A stretch of 27,953 nt of DNA, taken from JAFGVL01 sp031553685. GTDB lineage: Bacteria > Bacteroidota > Bacteroidia > Bacteroidales > Paludibacteraceae. Position numbers and translations under genes: made by a program. The stretch spans positions 1 through 27,953 of the forward strand of contig JAVBLE010000078.1 of assembly GCA_031553685.1 (NCBI GenBank), given 5' to 3'. Below are positions 7,551 through 15,974 of this stretch, piece after piece; positions within the stretch are counted from its first letter, which is position 1, and the number at the start of each line of letters is the position of its first letter. The notes under the pieces were generated by a model. It ran no database searches. It was not told the DNA's origin and was given only the letters and a program-made list of their open reading frames with translations.

Positions 7551-7584
7551 CAAAAAAATAGCAAACGATTTTCGCTTGCTATTT
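7551..7584 (-). terminator. terminator of the acyl-CoA ligase gene
   Basis: On the minus strand AAATAGCAAGCGA (7584-7572) pairs with TCGTTTGCTATTT (7568-7556) with one G-U, followed directly by a T-run. It ends the 7619-9271 gene and separates it from menE. Confidence 0.85.
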
Positions 7585-7618
7585 CTATATATTACAAGAT
7601 AAACATACGGGCTTATCC

Positions 7619-9271
7619 CTACACGACTTCTATTCCCTGCGCTTTACATAATTCGAGCGAAAGTTCTCTCAACTTGAATTTCTGTATTTTACCACTTCCG
7701 GTCATGGGGTAGCTATCTACAAAGAATACATATTTTGGTATTTTGTGGCGGGCTATTTTTCCGGCGCAGAAATCGCGCACATCTTCAGGCAATAAATTGG
7801 CTCCTTCTTTCAGTATAACGAATGCGCCTACTTCTTCGCCATATTTTTCGGACGGAACGCCGGCTACTTGTATATCTTTGATACCATCCAATTGATACAA
7901 AAATTCTTCTACTTCGCGCGGATAAATATTTTCGCCTCCGCGTATAATCATGTCTTTGATGCGCCCTGTGATGCGGTAATTGCCGTTTTCGTCTTTCACG
8001 CCCAAATCGCCCGAATGCAGGAATCCATTTTTGTCGATGACCTCAGCGGTTGCTTGTGGATTTTTATAATATCCCTGCATGACATTGAAACCGCGGCAGC
8101 ACATTTCGCCTTGCTCGCCAACAGCGCATTCTTCGCCCGTTTCGGGATTAATCACTTTTACTTCGACAAATGGATAATCGCTACCGACAGTTGTGCAGCG
8201 CACTTCGAACGAATCGTCCACCAAAGTATGTGTCATGCCCGGCGAAGTTTCGGTAAGCCCGTACACGCTGGTAACTTTGAGGTAGAGTTTCTCGCTCACC
8301 TGTTTCATCAGCTCGATTGGACACAAGGCGCCCGCCATAATTCCGGTGCGGAGGCAACTCATGTCGAACATGTCGAGCATCGGGTGATTTACTTCGGCGA
8401 TAAACATGGTTGGCACACCGTAAACCACTGTACAACGCTCTTTGTGTATGGAGGCAAGCACGGTTAGCGCGTCGAATTTTTCGACCATCACTTGCGTGCA
8501 ACCGTGTGTAAGGCAAGCCATTGTAGCCAGCACCACGCCAAAGCAATGGAACAGCGGCACGCAGGTGCATAATTTGTCGTCGCCCGTAAACTTCATGCCG
8601 ACGCCTGTAAACAGTCCGTTGTTTACAATATTATAGTGCGAAAGCATTACGCCTTTCGGGAAGCCGGTTGTGCCCGATGTGTATTGCATATTGACCGTAT
8701 CGTGGCACGAAATACCTTTTTTAGCATCAGCCAGTTTGGTATCATCAATATTTTTACCCAATAATAATAGTTCTTGCGTATTGTACATGCCACGATGTTT
8801 TTCCTGACCGATGTACACTACATTTTTTATCTTGGGGAAGCGTTTACTTTCGAGGTTACCGCGTTGGCAGGTTTTGAGCTCAGGTAGCATTTCATTGGTC
8901 ATTTGTACATAGTCGCAATCCCATGTGCCATCGATGATGCAAAGGGTGTGCATGTCCGAATTTTCGACCAAATATTCCAGCTCGTGTTGTTTGTAGCTGG
9001 TGTTTACGGTGATAAGCACCGCGCCGATTTTTGCCGAAGCGTAAAGGAATGTCAACCAGTCGGGTACATTGGTAGCCCAGATACCCACATGGGTGCCTTT
9101 GGTAACGCCAATGGCAAGAAGTCCCTTAGCCATTTCGTCCACACGCTGGTTAAACTGTTTCCAAGTGAAACGCAAATTGCGGTCGGAATAAACGATATAT
9201 TCTTTATCTGGCGTAGTGGCAGCCCAATGCTCGAGCCACTGTCCGATGGTTTTTTCTGTAAGTTGCAACAT
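7619..9271 (-). CDS. AMP-dependent acyl-CoA synthetase (fatty acid-CoA ligase type)
   Basis: Full-length ANL-family ligase of 550 aa that activates a carboxylic acid, probably a medium- or long-chain fatty acid, as acyl-AMP and then acyl-CoA. Motifs: P-loop YTSGTTGFPKGVMLSHYN (about 197-214), VYGLTETSPG (A5), HSGDLGVKDENGNYRITGRI followed by KDMIIRGGENIYPREVEEFL (A7/A8), and the C-terminal PMTGSGKIQKFKLRE with the adenylation lysine. The ATG at 9271 opens MLQLTEKTIGQWLEHWAATT, as full-length ligases do. It lies 119 nt downstream of an XRE-cupin regulator gene in the same direction; such regulator-ligase pairs suggest a two-gene unit with the regulator sensing the substrate or product. The exact acid cannot be told from sequence. 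Confidence 0.88.
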   Translation of the reverse strand: MLQLTEKTIGQWLEHWAATTPDKEYIVYSDRNLRFTWKQFNQRVDEMAKGLLAIGVTKGTHVGIWATNVPDWLTFLYASAKIGAVLITVNTSYKQHELEYLVENSDMHTLCIIDGTWDCDYVQMTNEMLPELKTCQRGNLESKRFPKIKNVVYIGQEKHRGMYNTQELLLLGKNIDDTKLADAKKGISCHDTVNMQYTSGTTGFPKGVMLSHYNIVNNGLFTGVGMKFTGDDKLCTCVPLFHCFGVVLATMACLTHGCTQVMVEKFDALTVLASIHKERCTVVYGVPTMFIAEVNHPMLDMFDMSCLRTGIMAGALCPIELMKQVSEKLYLKVTSVYGLTETSPGMTHTLVDDSFEVRCTTVGSDYPFVEVKVINPETGEECAVGEQGEMCCRGFNVMQGYYKNPQATAEVIDKNGFLHSGDLGVKDENGNYRITGRIKDMIIRGGENIYPREVEEFLYQLDGIKDIQVAGVPSEKYGEEVGAFVILKEGANLLPEDVRDFCAGKIARHKIPKYVFFVDSYPMTGSGKIQKFKLRELSLELCKAQGIEVV

Positions 9272-9284
9272 AAATTTATTGACG

Positions 9285-9385
9285 ATTGGACAATTTACTA
9301 TTTACAATTGAGCATATATACCCTTTACGACTTTCTTCTTGAAGTTACATTTAAAATAGTAAATTGTAAATGAATAAATAGTAGA
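9285..9385. repeat. AT-rich inverted repeat between regulator and ligase genes
   Basis: The words acaatttactatttacaatt (left) and aaatagtaaattgtaaat (right) are largely reverse complements of one another and belong to the same word family as 1660-1740 and 2170-2205. They occupy most of the 119-nt gap. Confidence 0.55.
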
Positions 9386-9390
9386 TGAGG

Positions 9391-9966
9391 CTACACCGGC
9401 GAATAAACAACCGCCAAAATCTTGGCTCCGGTTGCACAACCTGCGTGTACATGATGTTCTACAATTGAGTCGTAGTAGATGCTGTCACCTTCGTTAAGCG
9501 TGTAAATTTCCTTGCCATAGTTGATTTCAATGGTTCCTTCGAGCACATAAATGAATTCTTCACCTTCGTGCGACGACATGATAAAATCCTTTTCGCCGCA
9601 TTCTTTTACATGAATAATAAACGGCTCCATGTGTCGACCCGATTTTTCTTTAGCCAACGAGCTATAAATCATGTGTTTCTTTTCGCTTGCAGCGCCATTT
9701 GAGAAACTAATGCTCTCGTCAGCTTCATCTTTGCGGCTAACTACCGGACCAATCTCATCATTGTCATCCAAAAATGTACCCAAACGAACGCCCAAGGCAC
9801 GCGCTACTTTAATAAGCGACGATAACGAAGGCAGCACTTCACTGTTTTCGAGTGTGGTTACTTGCTCAATTGTCAGGTCGGATAACTTTGCCAATTGCTC
9901 AGCGGTCATTTCCTTTGACTCGCGAATGGTTTTTATCTTGTTGCCAATCACAATTCCTTTTTCCAT
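9391..9966 (-). CDS. XRE-family regulator with C-terminal cupin
   Basis: DNA-binding regulator of 191 aa. The helix-turn-helix of Cro/CI type is at about residues 8-64 (IGNKIKTIRESKEMTAEQLA, then TIEQVTTLENSEVLPSLSSL). A charged linker follows, then a cupin barrel at about 110-190, with HEGEEFIYVLEGTIEINYG and GDSIYYDSIVEHHVHAG carrying the histidine/glutamate pattern of the two cupin motifs. Such proteins bind a small ligand in the cupin and control neighbouring metabolic genes. The next gene downstream is the acyl-CoA ligase, its likely target. A TATTTTTG box lies on the minus strand at 10000-9993. Confidence 0.88.
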   Translation of the reverse strand: MEKGIVIGNKIKTIRESKEMTAEQLAKLSDLTIEQVTTLENSEVLPSLSSLIKVARALGVRLGTFLDDNDEIGPVVSRKDEADESISFSNGAASEKKHMIYSSLAKEKSGRHMEPFIIHVKECGEKDFIMSSHEGEEFIYVLEGTIEINYGKEIYTLNEGDSIYYDSIVEHHVHAGCATGAKILAVVYSPV

Positions 9967-9992
9967 AGCTTTTAATTTGTAAAATTTTTGGG

Positions 9993-10000
9993 CAAAAATA
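9993..10000 (-). promoter_or_regulatory. -7 box for the XRE-cupin gene
   Basis: Minus-strand TATTTTTG, 27 nt upstream of the ATG. No clear TTG lies at the expected distance upstream. Confidence 0.4.
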
Positions 10001-10074
10001 TGTAAAATAGTTGAAATTTGAAAATGAGAAATTAAAATTTAAAAGCGAATAATGATTGTTTCTTTTGATACTAA

Positions 10075-10109
10075 CAAAAAATGTTGTTACCCGAAGACAA
10101 CAACATTTT
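10075..10109 (-). terminator. gltX terminator
   Basis: AAAATGTTGTT (minus strand, 10109-10099) pairs perfectly with AACAACATTTT (10088-10078) across a 10-nt loop, followed by T residues. It lies 26 nt beyond the gltX stop. Confidence 0.9.
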
Positions 10110-10134
10110 GATTGATGGATGTTAATGACATTTG

Positions 10135-11652
10135 TTAAATTTCAATTTCTTCAATAGCTTTTTTCAAACGAGCTACCGTTTCTTCTTTTCCAATAATCTC
10201 AGTTATATCAAATAAATGCGGTCCTTTCAATTCGCCAACCAACGATAAGCGGAAAGCATTCATCACCGCGCCCATATTGTATTCTCTTTCGGCAATCCAT
10301 TCTTTTACGGTTTCTTCGGTATTGTGTGTCGAAAAATCAGAAATATTTTGCAATACTTCAATCAATTCTTGCATCAAAGCAGGTGTTTCGAGTTTCCAGC
10401 GCTTTTGTACGGCTTTCTCGTCATAGGCTGTTGGGGCTGTGAAAAAGAATGAAGATTGTTCCCACATTTCGGATACGAAGTTTACACGCTCTTTTATCAA
10501 ACCAACAATTTTAATAATCAGATTATTATCTGCTGAAATATTTTTTTCTTTTAATATGGGTAAAAATAATTCAGCCAATTCTTCGTCCGGTTTTGTTTTC
10601 AAATATTGATGATTAAACCATTTTCCTTTCTCATAATCAAACTTGGCGCCCGATTTGCTTACTTTTTCAAGAGTGAAAGCATCAATCAGTTCCTGCATCG
10701 AAAATATTTCTTGCTCCGTTCCTGCATTCCATCCCAACAAGGCAAGGAAGTTAACCACAGCTTCGGGGAAATATCCGGTTTCACGGTAACCCATCGATTT
10801 TTCGCCGGTTACGGGGTCGATCCATTCAAGCGGGAACACTGGGAAACCGAATTTGTCGCCGTCGCGCTTGCTGAGTTTACCGTTTCCTTCTGGTTTTAGG
10901 AGCAGTGGCAGGTGGGCAAATTGCGGCATGCTTCCCTCCCACCCTAAATATCGATACAACAACACATGGAGCGGAGCCGATGGCAACCATTCTTCGCCAC
11001 GAATGACATGGGTTATTTCCATCAGATGGTCGTCCACTATGTTAGCCATGTGGTAGGTAGGTAGCCCGTCGGTCGATTTGTACAATACTTTATCGTCCAA
11101 AATAGATGAATTGATTTTTACTTCGCCACGAATTAAATCGTTCACAATAATGTCCTGTCCGGGTTCGATTTTTATCCGGACTACAAACGGAGTTGCATCG
11201 GAGTTGCATCGGAGTTGCACCTCATCTGCCGGCAAAGTAAGCGAGTTGGTCATTTGCATGCGTGTGGACGCATCGTATTGGAAGTTTTTGATTTCGTTGC
11301 GTTTGGCTTCAAGTTCTTCAGGCGTGTCGAAAGCAATGTATGCCAAACCAGCATCGAGCAGTTGGTCAATATATTTTTTATAAATCGCTTTGCGTTCGCT
11401 TTGACGGTATGGAGCATGTGTACCACCTACGCCCACGCCTTCGTCGATTTTGATACCCAACCAATTGAGTGCTTCAATAATATATCCTTCGGCGCCAGGC
11501 ACAAAGCGTGCCGAATCGGTATCTTCGATACGGAGCAGCATGTCCCCGCCGTGTTTTTTGGCAAACAGATAATTGTACAAGGCAGTGCGCACACCGCCAA
11601 TATGCAACGGTCCGGTTGGACTTGGAGCAAAACGAACGCGAATTTTTGTCAT
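10135..11652 (-). CDS. gltX: glutamyl-tRNA synthetase
   Basis: Class I synthetase that charges tRNA-Glu, 505 aa. I place the start at the ATG at 11652 (MTKIRVRFAPSPTGPLHIGG); the upstream frame to 11688 gives 12 extra non-conserved residues. HIGH is HIGG at 17-20, and the KMSKS loop is KLSKR near 257-261. INSSILDDKVLYKSTDGLPT, then YHMANIVDDHLMEITHVIRG and EEWLPS, are characteristic. Position 11189-11220 holds three tandem copies of an 11-nt unit, read in three frames as QLRCNSDATP. It follows gldG by 63 nt and may share its transcript. A terminator lies just downstream. Confidence 0.97.
   Translation of the reverse strand: MTKIRVRFAPSPTGPLHIGGVRTALYNYLFAKKHGGDMLLRIEDTDSARFVPGAEGYIIEALNWLGIKIDEGVGVGGTHAPYRQSERKAIYKKYIDQLLDAGLAYIAFDTPEELEAKRNEIKNFQYDASTRMQMTNSLTLPADEVQLRCNSDATPFVVRIKIEPGQDIIVNDLIRGEVKINSSILDDKVLYKSTDGLPTYHMANIVDDHLMEITHVIRGEEWLPSAPLHVLLYRYLGWEGSMPQFAHLPLLLKPEGNGKLSKRDGDKFGFPVFPLEWIDPVTGEKSMGYRETGYFPEAVVNFLALLGWNAGTEQEIFSMQELIDAFTLEKVSKSGAKFDYEKGKWFNHQYLKTKPDEELAELFLPILKEKNISADNNLIIKIVGLIKERVNFVSEMWEQSSFFFTAPTAYDEKAVQKRWKLETPALMQELIEVLQNISDFSTHNTEETVKEWIAEREYNMGAVMNAFRLSLVGELKGPHLFDITEIIGKEETVARLKKAIEEIEI
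11189..11220. repeat. 11-nt tandem repeat inside gltX
   Basis: Two full copies of ggagttgcatc and a third ggagttgcac occur back to back (plus-strand text). The period of 11 is not a multiple of 3, so each copy is translated in a different frame. Confidence 0.85.
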
Positions 11653-11715
11653 ATTATTTTTAAAATAAAGAGTAAGGAGTAAAAACAATTTTAATTCATA
11701 TCTCTTACCTCATAA

Positions 11716-13395
11716 TTATGTGTATTTTCTTTTGCGAACATACCAGTATCCGCCGGCAAATGCTAATAATAAAGCTATCGGTAACGCAACATTGATTGCT
11801 TGCCATCTTTTTTTGTGGGCAATAACTTCGCGTTTGTTGAGCATACGCAGGGCAAAGTCGCGCGAGCGGAGCTGTAACCAACCTTCGTCATCAGCTAAAT
11901 AGAGCATCGAATTAAGTATAAAGCTGCGATTTCCATAGATGCGTTTGCTGTAGCGGTCGTATCCCATCGGCAGGCGAATGGTATCGTTGCCTGACACATG
12001 CACATCGTTGCGGATAATGTCGGCGTTGGCAACCACCACCATGCGGGTTGGCTCACTTTTGTTGCGTTGCGGGTAGTTGAGTGGCGGCATGCGGTTTTTA
12101 AATACCGATTCGAACGAACCTTCCAAAGCTACTGCCACCGGAATGTTATACATATCAAAATATGTTTTGCTGTCTTTGTCCCACATGGTACGCAGGTCGA
12201 TGCGGGCGGGCGTCATTTCGGCATGTGTGGCGTTGGAGGTTACCAAGAGCACATCCTTTTTTACATCAGGGTTTGAGCTTACGCCTAATTCCAATGCGCT
12301 GGCAAAATTAGCTTTTACTTCCTGTATGTTGCGTGTGATGGGGTGAACAGGCGAAGTGAGCAAGAGCGGCGAATAATAATACGGCATACCCTCAAATTTA
12401 GCCGGTTCGCCTTGCCGAGCCACATTTATCGGCATTTTGACGCATTGCATATCCTGCAAAATAACCGGCGCGATGCGTACACCATATTTAAATAATTGAT
12501 CCTTTAAATTAACATCCAATGGGATAGCGGGCGATACACCAACGGTCGAAAGGCTGTCCTGCGCCAAACGAACTCCGTTGAGCAACCACAACACACGACC
12601 GCCACGCATGATGTATTGGTCGATAATGAATTTTTCTTTTTCGGTAAATGGTGTTTGCGGGTTGGCTATTACAATGGCTTTGAAATCTTTTAGCGCCGAC
12701 GGGTTGTCTTCCAGTTGTCCCCAAAATACTTCAAAATAACGGTTGAAAGCATTGGAAGCATCATGTACAAAATCTTCGGGGTATTCACCATGTCCTTCAA
12801 TAAAGGCTACTTTAGCAAAACTTTTCATGGTATTTACCCGAATGGCATCGGTAAACTCGAACTCTAAATTTTCGATGGAATTATTGATGTTTTGTTCTTC
12901 TGATATCCGTGTATCAGGGTTTTCTTTGTACAATTGCACATAAAAAGTTTTGTCGTTGTAATTAATTTCAGCCCAAGGAAATATTTGCTGAATAGTGATT
13001 TTGCCTTCCTCGTCTTTGCTTTGAACATCGGTAGGAATTAATCCTTTTTGAAACAATGCTTCTTGCTTTGCTTTCCGTTCGTCGTCGGTTTCGGCAACTG
13101 AAGGGTTTACATATTCGTATGTCAAATCGGCAGAAGTGTATGCTTTAAATTCATCCAAAAGCTCGCCGGTAGATTTTTTCAAGCGTAAAAAATTCGGGTT
13201 CAGGTCTCCATCGAGGTAAATCTTAATTTGCATCTTTTTGTCTAATCCGCTCATCAGTTTTTGGGTGTTGGCAGATACGGTATAGCGCTTGTCGGCAGTC
13301 AAATCCCACCGGAAGAAAAGGAAGGAAGCAGCTATATTCAATACAATAATGCCTGCTATTACTATTGGAATCAGAAATAAATTCTTGTTCTTCAT
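11716..13395 (-). CDS. gldG: GldG-type gliding-motility ABC transporter auxiliary protein
   Basis: Membrane-anchored protein of 559 aa. It has one N-terminal membrane helix (about 7-30, LIPIVIAGIIVLNIAASFLF), a long outer region, and a C-terminal helix (about 533-553, VALPIALLLAFAGGYWYV) ending in RKRKYT. WDLTADKRYTVSANTQKLMS is the GldG opening motif, and KVAFIEGHGEYPEDF and GGRVLWLLNGV match the family. In Flavobacterium, GldG works with GldA and GldF in an ABC complex needed for gliding. Here no gldF sits upstream: 677 nt of repeats lie there instead, and the gene is followed by gltX. A strong promoter lies upstream (13415-13444). An orphan role is possible. Confidence 0.88.
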   Translation of the reverse strand: MKNKNLFLIPIVIAGIIVLNIAASFLFFRWDLTADKRYTVSANTQKLMSGLDKKMQIKIYLDGDLNPNFLRLKKSTGELLDEFKAYTSADLTYEYVNPSVAETDDERKAKQEALFQKGLIPTDVQSKDEEGKITIQQIFPWAEINYNDKTFYVQLYKENPDTRISEEQNINNSIENLEFEFTDAIRVNTMKSFAKVAFIEGHGEYPEDFVHDASNAFNRYFEVFWGQLEDNPSALKDFKAIVIANPQTPFTEKEKFIIDQYIMRGGRVLWLLNGVRLAQDSLSTVGVSPAIPLDVNLKDQLFKYGVRIAPVILQDMQCVKMPINVARQGEPAKFEGMPYYYSPLLLTSPVHPITRNIQEVKANFASALELGVSSNPDVKKDVLLVTSNATHAEMTPARIDLRTMWDKDSKTYFDMYNIPVAVALEGSFESVFKNRMPPLNYPQRNKSEPTRMVVVANADIIRNDVHVSGNDTIRLPMGYDRYSKRIYGNRSFILNSMLYLADDEGWLQLRSRDFALRMLNKREVIAHKKRWQAINVALPIALLLAFAGGYWYVRKRKYT

Positions 13396-13414
13396 GCTCG
13401 AAAAAATTATCTCG

Positions 13415-13444
13415 CAAAAATACAGAATATTTGCTATTGAGCAA
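13415..13444 (-). promoter_or_regulatory. gldG promoter
   Basis: Minus strand: TTG (13444-13442), 19 nt, TATTTTTG (13422-13415), then 19 nt to the ATG. Both halves and the spacing fit the Bacteroidota consensus. Confidence 0.75.
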
Positions 13445-13520
13445 TTGTGTTTGTGTGTTTGTATTTGTTTTTTTTATACATGACAAAATCAAAAGAACAA
13501 TACAAATACAATAGAAGTAT

Positions 13521-13943
13521 CGTCATGTCGAATATAGATTAAAGGTTCAAACAAAAGATAATGACAAAAGGTACCATAGAGTATAGCACACCGTTATTGT
13601 CGTAGAGCCGTGGCGTGCCGCGGCTCTGAAATATGATGGGCATGTAGATCATCTTTACATCTATGATTTATTCAATCTTGAATCATATTGCTTGAATTTA
13701 AGCCGCGGCATGGTCACTGAGCGTAGTCGAAGTGCGCCACGGCTCTACGGCGGTTCCTATTTTGATTATAAAATATCTGCTATATCGAATATCTGTAAAA
13801 ATTTAAACAAAACACTTATTTTCAATTTAATACAAATTCTTGTCATTGGTAACTTGTCGAGACATTGCTAAAGACTAATTAGTGCCTTTTCTGCGATGTC
13901 TCCACGACACTCCTCGTGCCTCGTCGTTTTGGTCGACATGACG
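13521..13943. repeat. repeat island bounded by 11-bp inverted repeats
   Basis: CGTCATGTCGA (13521-13531) and TCGACATGACG (13933-13943) are exact reverse complements bracketing the centre of the gene-free interval 13396-14072. Inside lie a long interrupted palindrome (13601-13749) and a short repeat-rich stretch near 13897-13930 (ccacgacactcctcgtgcct). No open frame of note is present. Confidence 0.6.
13601..13749. repeat. nested palindrome: 25-nt inverted arms with a 24-nt insertion
   Basis: The left arm 13601-13625 (starting CGTAGAGCCGTGGCG) is matched exactly by the right arm when 24 nt are removed: 13701-13710 (AGCCGCGGCA) plus 13735-13749 (CGCCACGGCTCTACG). The intervening 13711-13734 contains cactgagcgtagtcgaagtg, itself with CACT/AGTG ends. 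From memory, near-identical words are interspersed in other bacterial genomes. Confidence 0.85.
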
Positions 13944-14037
13944 GCACTTCTTTTGTTTTTTAATTTTTGTCATGTACTAAATGTTTTTTTACAAAATATT
14001 TAGAATAGCTTTATTATCCGAAACGCTGATTTATAGT

Positions 14038-14045
14038 TATCTTTG
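14038..14045 (+). promoter_or_regulatory. gldB -7 box
   Basis: TATCTTTG, 27 nt before the gldB ATG. The -33 half is not evident. Confidence 0.5.
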
Positions 14046-14072
14046 TGCAACTTTTTAAAATAATGGATACAC

Positions 14073-15077
14073 ATGAGAAATAATTTTGTTTTTTTACTGA
14101 TAATCACTTTGTTATTTTCATCTTGTAAAAAAGATAAATTTAAAATCAATCCTAACAAAGTGGATTTGGATATAAAGATTGAGCGTTTCGACCGCGATTT
14201 GGAAAACATGGACACCCTCCATTTGGACAAAAGTATTGTAGCTATGCAAAAGAAATACGGCGATTTTTTCAATGTATATTCTGCCAATGTGATAATGTTA
14301 GGTTCGCCCGATTCGATATACTTTAAACCCACCCTCAAAGCCTTTTTGCGCGACAGCATGATACGCGAAGTGTACAAAGAATCGCAACGCGTTTTTGGTG
14401 ATGTATCCGATATTCAGGCGGAAGTAAACACCGCGCTTAAATATATAAAATATTATTTTCCCAATCAAGAAATACCTCGCGTAGCCATGCATATTTCGGG
14501 CTTCAATCAATCTGTGATAACTACAAATAATTTTGTATCTATCAGCATTGATAATTATTTAGGGGCTGATTATGCCATTTACAAGCATTTGCAAGGCATA
14601 TACGATTATCAATTAACGAACATGACCCGCGAGAAGGTGGCTCCCGATATTTTGTTAGGCTATATTATGAGCGAATTTCCGGTCGAAAATTCGGGTCCGT
14701 TGTTAAACTACATGCTTTCGCGCGGAAAGATTTATTATTTGCAAAGTATCTTGTTCCCCAACCGCACCGAATCCGATTTGATGGGCTATACCGAAGCTCA
14801 GTACAAATGGTGCGAGGAGAATAAAAAAACCATGTGGAGATATTTAATCGAAAATAAAAAGTTATATACCACCTCGCAAATCGAATGTGCTAAATTTATC
14901 AATCCATCGCCTTTCACCATTGAGTTTACACAGGAATCGCCCGGACAAGCAGTTATCTGGTTGGGTTGGCAAATCGTTAAAAGCTATATGAACTCCAACT
15001 CGTCGGTAACTTTGCCGGAATTAATGGCAAACAAGAATTATCAGGAAATATTGGAAAAATCGAATTTTAAACCGTAA
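14073..15077 (+). CDS. gldB: gliding motility lipoprotein GldB
   Basis: Lipoprotein of 334 aa. The signal peptide MRNNFVFLLIITLLFSSC ends in a lipobox with the acylated cysteine at residue 18, followed by KKDK. The mature part opens DLDIKIERFDRDLENMDTLH, the usual GldB start, and includes DILLGYIMSEFP and PSPFTIEFTQESPGQAVIWL near the C-terminus. GldB is required for gliding in Flavobacterium but is also found in non-gliding Bacteroidota, where its job is unclear. It is 6 nt from the next gene, so the two are co-transcribed. It is divergent from gldG across the repeat island. Confidence 0.88.
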   Translation: MRNNFVFLLIITLLFSSCKKDKFKINPNKVDLDIKIERFDRDLENMDTLHLDKSIVAMQKKYGDFFNVYSANVIMLGSPDSIYFKPTLKAFLRDSMIREVYKESQRVFGDVSDIQAEVNTALKYIKYYFPNQEIPRVAMHISGFNQSVITTNNFVSISIDNYLGADYAIYKHLQGIYDYQLTNMTREKVAPDILLGYIMSEFPVENSGPLLNYMLSRGKIYYLQSILFPNRTESDLMGYTEAQYKWCEENKKTMWRYLIENKKLYTTSQIECAKFINPSPFTIEFTQESPGQAVIWLGWQIVKSYMNSNSSVTLPELMANKNYQEILEKSNFKP

Positions 15078-15083
15078 AGCTTT

Positions 15084-15890
15084 GTGGACAGACTTCGATT
15101 TATCAGCCTTGCCAGTGGCAGTAGCGGCAATTGCTATTATATAGGGACAGCTTTGTATGGCATTTTGATTGATGCCGGCATTGGTGTGCGCACCATACGC
15201 AAACGCCTCAAAGAGGCAGGCGTGCCATTTGAACATGTCCGTGCCGTATTTGTTACACACGACCATGCCGACCATATCCGTGCCGTTGGATCTTTGGGAG
15301 AGAAGTACCATATTCCGGTGTATTCTACCCAAACAATTTTGGATGGAATTAACCGCTGTTATGCTGTTACAGAAAAACTGTACAATAGCCGCAATCCGAT
15401 ACGGATAGCTTCTCCGGTTGATATCCACGATTTCCAAATTGAAGCTTTTCCCGTTTCGCACGATGCCAGCGAAAGTGTCGGGTATACAATCACTTACAAA
15501 GAAAAACGCTTTACCATCGCTACCGATTTAGGCTACATTGGCAATGAAGTTGCCGTACATATCCGCCAAGCGAATTATTTGGTTATCGAATCCAATTACG
15601 ACGAGCAAATGTTGCGTGAAGGTTCGTATCCAAATTATTTGAAAAAGCGTGTAGCAAGCCAAACCGGACACATGGCAAATCATGAAACTGCTTTGTTCCT
15701 TTCTGAAAATTATCATTCCAACCTGAATTATATTTACCTGTGCCATTTGAGCAAAGAAAACAATACGCCCGAAAAAGCCTACTCTGCCGTGAGTGATAAA
15801 TTTTTGGAAAACGGCATACAGATTGGCAAGGAAGTAGAGATTATTGCTCTTTCGCGCATGACTCCCAGCGAATTATTTATTTTTGAGTAA
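15084..15890 (+). CDS. MBL-fold metallo-hydrolase, WalJ/YycJ family
   Basis: Cytoplasmic metallo-beta-lactamase-fold protein of 268 aa. It opens RLRFISLASGSSGNCYYIG and carries the metal motif H59-x-H61-x-D63-H64 in VFVTHDHADH. Later metal-ligand segments are FPVSHDASESVGYTI, TDLGYIG and YLCHLSKENN. The SLASGSSGN start is diagnostic of the YycJ/WalJ group, members of which are reported to be nucleases linked to DNA repair or cell-wall signalling. The start is a GTG at 15084, 6 nt after the gldB stop; no nearby ATG retains the SLASGSSGN motif. Confidence 0.9.
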   Translation: MDRLRFISLASGSSGNCYYIGTALYGILIDAGIGVRTIRKRLKEAGVPFEHVRAVFVTHDHADHIRAVGSLGEKYHIPVYSTQTILDGINRCYAVTEKLYNSRNPIRIASPVDIHDFQIEAFPVSHDASESVGYTITYKEKRFTIATDLGYIGNEVAVHIRQANYLVIESNYDEQMLREGSYPNYLKKRVASQTGHMANHETALFLSENYHSNLNYIYLCHLSKENNTPEKAYSAVSDKFLENGIQIGKEVEIIALSRMTPSELFIFE

Positions 15891-15937
15891 ACAATTTAGA
15901 TGGTTCGTTTGTTAAAAGAATAAGCTTTATTTTTTCC

Positions 15938-15945
15938 TATCTTTG
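15938..15945 (+). promoter_or_regulatory. -7 box of the secreted nuclease gene
   Basis: TATCTTTG, 29 nt before the ATG. The nearest upstream TTG is about 26 nt away, longer than usual. Confidence 0.5.
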
Positions 15946-15974
15946 TATCTAATCATGGATGAATTATTGTTAAG

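Noticed and set aside
7868..8467. 199-aa plus-strand frame opposite the acyl-CoA ligase
   Set aside because: It lies wholly inside a gene with full ligase motifs on the other strand; composition is that of a shadow frame.
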